Assembly (NCBI RefSeq): GCF_001510655.1
Contig: NZ_LMVC01000006.1
Coordinates: 123,834 to 187,833, forward strand
DNA length: 64,000 nucleotides
Direction of reading: 5' to 3'
From: Fictibacillus sp. FJAT-27399
Lineage (GTDB): Bacteria > Bacillota > Bacilli > Bacillales > Fictibacillaceae
The notes under the pieces are model-generated. The model was given only the letters and a program-made list of their open reading frames with translations. It ran no database searches and was not told the DNA's origin. Of the stretch, positions 58,226-64,000 are shown piece by piece; the first letter of the stretch is position 1, and every line of letters begins with the position of its first letter. The translations under genes and the position numbers were made by a program.

Positions 58226-60048
58226 TATTTTTTAAATCGATATGGAACAGTAGTAACAACCACATTTCTTTTATACAGAAGATAAGCTCTGATGAGCAAA
58301 CTTGACTGGTTATGAAGAATGTTGTGCCAATTCTTTTTCGTAATGAATTGCGGAATCAACACCGTCACCCAATAGTTCGATTCTTTTGCCTTGTGTTGGG
58401 CAGTATCGATAAATTTGGTGAGCGGCTGTATAATGCTCCGGTATTGTGAGTGCAGTGTGACGAGACGGATGTCCGGCTGCCACTCCTCCCATTTCTCTTC
58501 AAATTGTCTTTCCTCCTGTCGGTCAAAGGCTACATAAACGGCAATGACCTGGTCAGAGAGGGTTCTAGCGTAATTAAGTGAGTTTTCAACCACCCGAGTC
58601 ATCCCGGCAACCGGAACAATGATAACATTTCCTTCGATGGCGAGAGGCGGATGTTCTGATTCCAGGCGAAGCTGGTCACCGACGTCCTTATAATGGCGAT
58701 GGATCCGGTGGAACAGTAGGATAATTAACGGCAAGAAGATCAGAACGGACCAGACTTGAGTAAATTTAGTGACAAAAAAGATGATGAGAACCGTCAGTGT
58801 GATCAAGGCACCGATCAGATTGGCCGTTAGTTTTGAAATCCAGCCTTTTGGTTTTTCTCTAAGCCACTTTAAGATCATACCTGTTTGTGACAAGGTAAAT
58901 GGAATGAATACCCCTACGGCATATAAGGGAATCAAGTTCTCAGTCTGCCCTCTGAACGCAACAATCAGAATGATAGAACCGATGCCGAGCGTAATGATTC
59001 CATTTGAATAACCGAGGCGGTCTCCACGCATCGTGTACATTCTCGGCATGAATTTATCTGCCGCCAGGTTATAAGCGAGAAGAGGGAACGCTGAGTAACC
59101 AGTATTGGCTGCAAGGACTAGAATTAGTGCGGTTGTTCCCTGGATAAAATAATACATATAGTTACGGCCGAACGTTTCAGCAGCAATTTGTGATACAACG
59201 GTTTCCTCTACTTTAGGTGCGATGCCATACCAATAAGCAAGGAAGGTAACTCCAGTAAATAAAACAGCTAATAATGATCCCATCATGATCAGCGTTTTGG
59301 CAGCATTATTCGGCTGGGGCTCCTTAAAGTTCGGAATAGCATTAGAGATTGCTTCAACTCCAGTAAGAGCAGAACATCCAGAAGCGAAAGCTCTGAGAAG
59401 CAGGAACAGCGTCAGACCAGCAACCGGTGTACCGACAGGCGTGTGTGCAGATACCGGAACACCTCCGGTTGCAATATGGTACAGACCGACCCCGATCATA
59501 ATGATAAGGGCCACAACAAAGAGGTAAACCGGGTAGGCCAAAATACTCGCCGACTCCGTTAAGCCTCTAAGATTTAAAATCGTAATGAGAATAACGAGCA
59601 CTACGGCAATCACGACGTTATGCGCATGGAGGGCAGGAAAGGCTGAAGTGATGGCGTCTGTTCCTGCAGATACGCTAACAGCTACGGTTAATATGTAATC
59701 AACGAGTAAAGATCCCCCGGCAACCAGACCATAATTGACTCCCAGGTTTTCTTTAGAAACGACATAGGCTCCACCGCCGTGAGGATAGGAAAAGATAATC
59801 TGCCGGTAAGATAATATAAGTGCCAGTAATAGTACAAGGACTCCAATTGCGATAGGCAGGGAATACCAGAAGGCGACCGTCCCAAATGTTACGAGTACCA
59901 AGAGAATCTGCTCAGTTCCGTAAGCAACAGAGGAGAGCGCGTCAGATGAAAGAATTGCCAGCGCTTTCAACTTATTCAATTTATGTTCTCCGGCCTCGTT
60001 AGATTTTAACGGACGTCCGATTAAAAATCGTTTCAATGAGGTTAACAT
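58225..60048 (-). CDS. kimA: APC-superfamily potassium importer KimA (YdaO)
   Basis: A 607-residue membrane protein equal in length to B. subtilis KimA, the high-affinity K+/H+ symporter. Twelve helices span about 30-430 (LSSDALSSVAYGTEQILLVL, SYPHGGGAYVVSKENLGVNY, LRAFASGCSALTGVEAISNA), followed by a cytoplasmic USP-like domain (about 440-607). In B. subtilis it is controlled by a c-di-AMP riboswitch; the 174 bases upstream here show no such element. The start follows GGCGGTGA. Confidence 0.9.
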   Translation of the reverse strand: MLTSLKRFLIGRPLKSNEAGEHKLNKLKALAILSSDALSSVAYGTEQILLVLVTFGTVAFWYSLPIAIGVLVLLLALILSYRQIIFSYPHGGGAYVVSKENLGVNYGLVAGGSLLVDYILTVAVSVSAGTDAITSAFPALHAHNVVIAVVLVILITILNLRGLTESASILAYPVYLFVVALIIMIGVGLYHIATGGVPVSAHTPVGTPVAGLTLFLLLRAFASGCSALTGVEAISNAIPNFKEPQPNNAAKTLIMMGSLLAVLFTGVTFLAYWYGIAPKVEETVVSQIAAETFGRNYMYYFIQGTTALILVLAANTGYSAFPLLAYNLAADKFMPRMYTMRGDRLGYSNGIITLGIGSIILIVAFRGQTENLIPLYAVGVFIPFTLSQTGMILKWLREKPKGWISKLTANLIGALITLTVLIIFFVTKFTQVWSVLIFLPLIILLFHRIHRHYKDVGDQLRLESEHPPLAIEGNVIIVPVAGMTRVVENSLNYARTLSDQVIAVYVAFDRQEERQFEEKWEEWQPDIRLVTLHSQYRSIIQPLTKFIDTAQHKAKESNYWVTVLIPQFITKKNWHNILHNQSSLLIRAYLLYKRNVVVTTVPYRFKK

Positions 60049-60222
60049 GATTCACCGCCAAGAATTAATTTTGAATGATAAAGTATGAAACCCTGAAAAA
60101 AAAAGAAAGTTGTAATCTTTTAATTTTACCCATTTTACATTTATTCTTATACTTGTTCGCGTAATCGAAGAACAAAAAGGGTAGTATGAAATAAGATACC
60201 CAGAGTTCTAAAGGAGAAAACA

Positions 60223-60900
60223 ATGATGAACGAAAAACAGATGGCAGGCGAAAAAGCTGCTGATTTCATAGAAGAAGGAATGACAATTGGCCTTGGGACA
60301 GGATCTACTGTCTATTTTATGCTTCAAAAACTAGGGGAGCGGGTAAAAGAAGGACTTCAGATTAAGGGAGTATCCACTTCAGATTCCACAACAAAATTGG
60401 CAGAGTCACTTAATATACCGCTTATCTCCATTAATGAAATCGATCAAATCGACCTTACCATTGATGGAGCAGATGAAGTAGATGCTGAATTGAATGGGAT
60501 AAAAGGAGGAGGAGGCGCCCTACTGTATGAAAAAGTAGTAGCGAGCATCTCTTCCAAAATCATATGGATCGTTGATTCCGCTAAACGGGTTGAGTCACTC
60601 GGTACATTTCCCCTGCCAGTAGAGGTGCTGCCATTCGGATCTCATCAGGTTTTCCGTCTGTTTGAAAAAGAAGGGCTCCAACCGTCTTTTCGAAAAAAGG
60701 AAGATGCTTATTTTATAACAGACAGCGGACATTATGTGATTGATTTAAAAATGGAAAGTATCAAACATCCTGAAAAAACCGCTTCTTGGCTCGATGGGAT
60801 CACAGGCGTAGTGGAACATGGGCTGTTCTTAAATATGGCTGACCTTTTGATCGTAGGAGAGGCTGGCGGCCCAACCATCATTCATCGAAAGAAATTATAA
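60223..60900 (+). CDS. rpiA: Ribose-5-phosphate isomerase A
   Basis: Pentose-phosphate enzyme interconverting ribose 5-phosphate and ribulose 5-phosphate, 225 residues, the normal length. Active-site motifs: GLGTGSTVYFML (residues 23-34, phosphate loop), TIDGADEVDAEL (catalytic aspartates), KGGGGALLYEKVVA (catalytic Lys/Glu) and DSAKRVESLG. The ATG at 60223 follows AAAGGAG. It is divergent from kimA and followed by the threonine T-box region. Confidence 0.93.
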   Translation: MMNEKQMAGEKAADFIEEGMTIGLGTGSTVYFMLQKLGERVKEGLQIKGVSTSDSTTKLAESLNIPLISINEIDQIDLTIDGADEVDAELNGIKGGGGALLYEKVVASISSKIIWIVDSAKRVESLGTFPLPVEVLPFGSHQVFRLFEKEGLQPSFRKKEDAYFITDSGHYVIDLKMESIKHPEKTASWLDGITGVVEHGLFLNMADLLIVGEAGGPTIIHRKKL

Positions 60901-60916
60901 TTTTTCAAAAAAAAGA

Positions 60917-60945
60917 TTGTATCAATGTGGATAATACTGTATATT
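60917..60945 (+). promoter_or_regulatory. Promoter of the T-box/thrS transcript
   Basis: TTGTAT (60917-60922) and TATATT (60940-60945) are separated by 17 bases, immediately upstream of the first T-box leader. Confidence 0.75.
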
Positions 60946-60967
60946 CTATCTTAATAAAACTGAACGT

Positions 60968-61222
60968 TATGAAAAGCTTTGAAAGGAACATGAGTGATTC
61001 TTGCCGGTTGCACAGAGAGGAAGGGTGCTGAGAACTTCCCAACGCAGGAGAATCGCTTACCATCCATGAGCTGTATCGGTGAAATAAGACTAGCCTATAC
61101 CGCAGCCGCTGCGTTAAAGCACTGGAGCCATCAATTCGTTGTAAAACCTCTTGATGGGAATCTGGGTGGAACCACGGGTAAAACGCACTCGTCCCTATTG
61201 CCGGGGATGGGTGCGTTTTTTC
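60968..61222 (+). promoter_or_regulatory. Threonine T-box riboswitch 1
   Basis: Stem I contains AGTGATTC/GAATCGCT and the AGAGAGGAAGGGTGCTGAGA apical region; the specifier ACC (61059-61061) is followed by A, as required. The T-box GGGTGGAACCACGG is at 61164-61177 and is followed by a terminator (ACGCACTCGTCCC/GGGATGGGTGCGT with T run, 61183-61222). Uncharged tRNA-Thr would favour antitermination. Confidence 0.93.
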
Positions 61223-61248
61223 TTTTTCCTTTCCCGAAATAGAAAATA

Positions 61249-61496
61249 GCTGTGAACAGGACAAGAATGACTCAAACCGGTTATACAGAGAAGGAAGGAA
61301 AGCTGAGAACTTCCTAACACAGGAGAGTGATTTACCGCCTGGGAGCTGAATGGGTGAAACTGGATTCCAATAGCCCATTCCGTATGAGCTGCGTTACAGC
61401 GAATGGAGCCGTCAAATGCAATTATGGCGGGAACCAGGGTGGAACCACGGGTATAAGCACGCTCGTCCCTAGATTAGGGATGGGTGTGCTTTTTGT
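61249..61496 (+). promoter_or_regulatory. Threonine T-box riboswitch 2
   Basis: A second complete T-box: stem AATGACTC/GAGTGATT, AGAGAAGGAAGG apical region, specifier ACC (61334-61336) followed by G, T-box AGGGTGGAACCACGG (61436-61450) and terminator AGCACGCTCGTCCC/GGGATGGGTGTGCT with T run (61456-61496). Both copies must read through to express the synthetase gene. Confidence 0.93.
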
Positions 61497-61526
61497 TATT
61501 TAAAAACTAAAATGGAGGGTTATAAG

Positions 61527-63446
61527 ATGAAAGAAAATCAGATCAGCATTCAATTTCCCGATGGTTCCGAAAAAAAGTACCCGTATGGTGTATCAATGGA
61601 TGAAATTGCGGTTTCAATCAGTCCTGGTCTAAAAAAGAAGGCTGCAGCAGGAAGGATTGACGATGTCCTTTACGACTTGAGCTTCTCTGTAGAGAGGGCC
61701 GCAGCCGTAGAGATTTTAACACTTGATTCCGATGAGGGAATCAACATCATGAGGCATAGCGCTGCACATGTCCTCGCTCAGGCTGTTCAGCGGCTATATG
61801 ACAATGTAAAACTTGGAGTGGGGCCGGTCATTGAGAATGGATTTTACTATGACATGGATGTGCCGGTTTCGATCACACTTGAAGATCTACCTGCCATTGA
61901 AGCCGAGATGAACAAGATAATCAAAGAGAATAAAAAGATTGAGCGGATTGAGGTTTCAAGGGGAGAGGCAGTGGAATATTGGCGTGGAAAAGGGGATCAT
62001 TTGAAGCTGGAATTGCTCAACGATATCCCTGAGGATGAAAAGATTACATTTTATAAACAGGGAGAGTTTATGGACCTTTGCCGAGGACCGCATCTTCCTT
62101 CAACTGGGCTTATTAAAGCATTTAAGTTAACTTCTATATCTGGAGCCTACTGGCGGGGCGATTCAGAGAATCAAATGCTGCAGCGGATCTATGGAGTTGC
62201 TTTTTCCTCAAAAAAGGAACTCGAAGAGCATCTTCTCTTTCTTGAAGAAGCAGCAAAGCGAGATCACCGCAAACTCGGAAAAGAGCTTGATCTGTTTATG
62301 TTTTCTGAAGAGGCTCCTGGAATGCCATTTTTCCTGCCAAAGGGCCAGTTGTTAAGAAATGAACTGGAACGATTTTTGAGGGAATTTCAGATGAGCCACT
62401 CCTTTGAAGAAGTAAGGACACCGCTTATGCTGAATCAGCGGCTGTGGGAGCAATCGGGCCATTGGGATCATTACAAGGAAAATATGTATTTCTCACAAGT
62501 GGATCAGGCTGGTTTTGCATTAAAGCCGATGAACTGTCCAGGGCATATGCTCATCTATAAAAACAAACGCCGGTCGTACCGGGATCTTCCCTTAAGACTC
62601 GCAGAATTCGGCCAGGTGCACCGGCATGAATACAGCGGAGCGCTGAACGGGCTGCTGCGTGTAAGAGCATTTTGCCAGGATGATGCCCATATCTTCGTTG
62701 CACCGGATCAAATTGAAAGTGAATTAGAGTCAGTGCTTGATGTCGTGGGTGAGGTGTACCGAACTTTTGGATTTCAATTTGAGGTTGAACTCTCTACTCG
62801 TCCAGAGGATTCGATGGGGGATGAGAGGCTTTGGGAAAAGGCAGAGAATGCCCTTGAAAATGTTCTGAAGAAAGCCGGATTGAATTACAGGATCAATGAA
62901 GGTGATGGTGCATTCTACGGTCCGAAGATTGATTTTCATATCCGGGATGCCATAAACAGAAGCCATCAGTGCGCGACAGTGCAGCTGGATTTCCAGATGC
63001 CTGAAAAGTTTGATCTGCATTATATTGATGAAAAGAATGAAAAACAGCGTCCGGTCGTTATTCATCGCGCGATTCTCGGTTCAATTGACCGTTTTTTAGG
63101 AATTCTGATTGAACATTATGCAGGTGCGTTTCCATTATGGCTGGCACCAGTCCAGGTGAAGGTTCTACCTGTGTCATTATTGCATCACCAGCCCTATGCA
63201 GAGGATGTGGTTCAGAGATTGAAATCTGCAGGAATAAGAGTAGAAGCTGATTTGAGAGAAGAAAAGCTGGGCTATAAAATCAGAGAAGCACAATTACAGA
63301 AGACACCCTTTATTTTAGTTGTCGGAGATGAAGAGATAAAACGCCAGGGTGTAAATGCCAGGAAATATGGAGAGGAATCTTCCGGTTTTATAGAAGTGGA
63401 ACAGCTGATCAAACAGCTGCAGGAGGAAGTTGAAAATAGACAATAA
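61527..63446 (+). CDS. thrS: Threonyl-tRNA synthetase
   Basis: Class II synthetase of 639 residues charging tRNA-Thr. Domains in order: TGS (about 1-62), editing domain with HSAAHVLAQAV and DLCRGPHLP (about 63-240), catalytic core with motif 2 and the zinc cysteine in MNCPGHMLIYKNKRRSYRDL (about 270-530) and motif 3 (HRAILGSIDRFLGILIEHYA), and an anticodon-binding domain (about 535-639). The ATG at 61527 follows GGAGGG; an ATG at 61512 lies before that site. Tandem T-box control resembles B. subtilis thrZ (three T-boxes) more than thrS (one), so it may be the inducible ThrZ paralogue. Confidence 0.94.
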   Translation: MKENQISIQFPDGSEKKYPYGVSMDEIAVSISPGLKKKAAAGRIDDVLYDLSFSVERAAAVEILTLDSDEGINIMRHSAAHVLAQAVQRLYDNVKLGVGPVIENGFYYDMDVPVSITLEDLPAIEAEMNKIIKENKKIERIEVSRGEAVEYWRGKGDHLKLELLNDIPEDEKITFYKQGEFMDLCRGPHLPSTGLIKAFKLTSISGAYWRGDSENQMLQRIYGVAFSSKKELEEHLLFLEEAAKRDHRKLGKELDLFMFSEEAPGMPFFLPKGQLLRNELERFLREFQMSHSFEEVRTPLMLNQRLWEQSGHWDHYKENMYFSQVDQAGFALKPMNCPGHMLIYKNKRRSYRDLPLRLAEFGQVHRHEYSGALNGLLRVRAFCQDDAHIFVAPDQIESELESVLDVVGEVYRTFGFQFEVELSTRPEDSMGDERLWEKAENALENVLKKAGLNYRINEGDGAFYGPKIDFHIRDAINRSHQCATVQLDFQMPEKFDLHYIDEKNEKQRPVVIHRAILGSIDRFLGILIEHYAGAFPLWLAPVQVKVLPVSLLHHQPYAEDVVQRLKSAGIRVEADLREEKLGYKIREAQLQKTPFILVVGDEEIKRQGVNARKYGEESSGFIEVEQLIKQLQEEVENRQ

Positions 63447-63453
63447 CCATAAA

Positions 63454-63512
63454 GAAGAGGAGTTTCTTATCATCCTAAAGGGGTGTGATGAGAAAGCGCC
63501 TCTTTTTTTTGT
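63454..63512 (+). terminator. Terminator after thrS
   Basis: A long imperfect stem (AAGAGGAGTTTCTTATCATC with GTGATGAGAAAGCGCCTCTT) ends in eight T. Confidence 0.85.
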
Positions 63513-63911
63513 GATGGCTGTGCGAAATCAGGTTTTTTTAGGCCAACCCTGTAATTGGGAAGCAACATGGTCATTTTTTATCAAAAATGAAGGATTTTGA
63601 GTGAATTTTCATGCTGTGGTTTTTAGCCATGGTTTAGTGGGGTATTTTGGCTTCTTCAAGCTCTTTTGCGGAGATATGAGCGCCAGACTAGTCCCTTACA
63701 CCTGAAAGATCGTAACGACATTTTTTTATTTTCAAATTTACAGGATTATTGTTCAAAAATACGATCTTTTACGAAGATCAGCCGGTTTTTTTGTTTGGCA
63801 GGTAGCCTTACATAAGAAATACTGTCCAGAAATCCCAAAATACTGTCCAAAAGCGGAATTTTACGATGATGTATAAAAGTATGTGTAAGCATTTTATAGT
63901 GGACAAATAAA
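63513..63911. other. Intergenic stretch without a recognisable gene
   Basis: About 400 AT-rich bases with no supported reading frame. AATACTGTCCA occurs twice about 20 bp apart (63820-63850), and GGACAAA (63901-63907) with TTTGTCC (63933-63939) forms a loose inverted repeat next to the possible transposase start. These may belong to an insertion-element end. Confidence 0.4.
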
Positions 63912-64000
63912 AAAAGACAAAGTACTCTCGGGTTTGTCCAGAACCATGAGAGGAGACTTTGTCTTTTGAATAATTCTACTATAAACCAATTAGATTTAGG
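63912..64000 (+). mobile_element. Possible left end of an insertion sequence with transposase start (cut by window)
   Basis: AAAAGACAAAGT (63912-63923) and ACTTTGTCTTTT (63956-63967) are a perfect 12-bp inverted repeat enclosing an AGGAG ribosome site (63951-63955). A TTG at 63966 opens a frame, MNNSTINQLDL, running off the window. The opening residues resemble the start of some Bacillus transposases. The hairpin would hide the ribosome site in read-through transcripts, as several insertion sequences do. Only 11 codons are visible, so the call is tentative. Confidence 0.35.

Overview
The window comes from a low-GC Gram-positive spore-former of the Bacillaceae, probably a Bacillus or Fictibacillus-like genome. 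This is inferred from strong AGGAGG ribosome sites, frequent TTG/GTG starts, T-box and cobalamin riboswitch leaders, an AlaR/AlaT pair, a KimA transporter, an RsbK/RsbM/RsbY-type stress module and dispersed repeats typical of Bacillus genomes. No rRNA, tRNA, CRISPR array or prophage was seen. Coordinates and translations were read by eye; no database was searched.

Region 1 (1-10.3 kb) is a carbohydrate locus. A lipoprotein binding protein and two permeases run leftward. A GH3 beta-glucosidase, a very long GH94-type phosphorylase and a LacI regulator run rightward. Gene content and the 1116-residue phosphorylase match the Listeria innocua 1,2-beta-oligoglucan (sophoro-oligosaccharide) system. 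Four perfect GAAACGTTTC palindromes lie in the divergent control region. No transporter ATPase gene is present, so a shared MsmX-type ATPase is assumed.

Region 2 (10.3-24.4 kb) is accessory in character: a Mef-like MFS pump, an ANT(6)-type aminoglycoside adenylyltransferase, a pentapeptide-repeat protein, an aldo/keto reductase, an orphan ComJ/Nin nuclease inhibitor, several acetyltransferases, a type B chloramphenicol acetyltransferase (CatB), an EamA transporter and a GntP permease. It holds many gene remnants: alcohol dehydrogenase, C-N hydrolase, NucA, GNAT, LysR, and a response regulator joined to an ABC permease tail. The catB gene carries a classical translational attenuator, a short MVKTVK leader followed by a hairpin masking the ribosome site. 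The MFS gene has a similar ribosome-site-masking hairpin.

Region 3 (24.5-48.5 kb) is mostly metabolic and housekeeping: alaR-alaT, a hydroxyisobutyrate-dehydrogenase-like enzyme, an ArsB-like permease, a nitronate monooxygenase behind a perfect FadR-like palindrome, a large secreted nuclease, maltose acetyltransferase, CcdC, an NlpC/P60 cell-wall hydrolase, aminopeptidase AmpS, an AI-2E family permease, a nucleoside hydrolase, cystine symporter TcyP, a thioesterase and MetE. MetE lies behind a cobalamin riboswitch.

Region 4 (48.5-64 kb) holds a hybrid sensor kinase, a CheR-type methyltransferase and a convergent REC-PP2C phosphatase, which together look like the RsbK-RsbM-RsbY input to sigma-B, though sigB is not in the window. 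Beyond these lie an OsmC-like protein, topB, kimA, rpiA and a threonyl-tRNA synthetase gene behind two tandem threonine T-boxes. The right edge may hold the first codons of a transposase.
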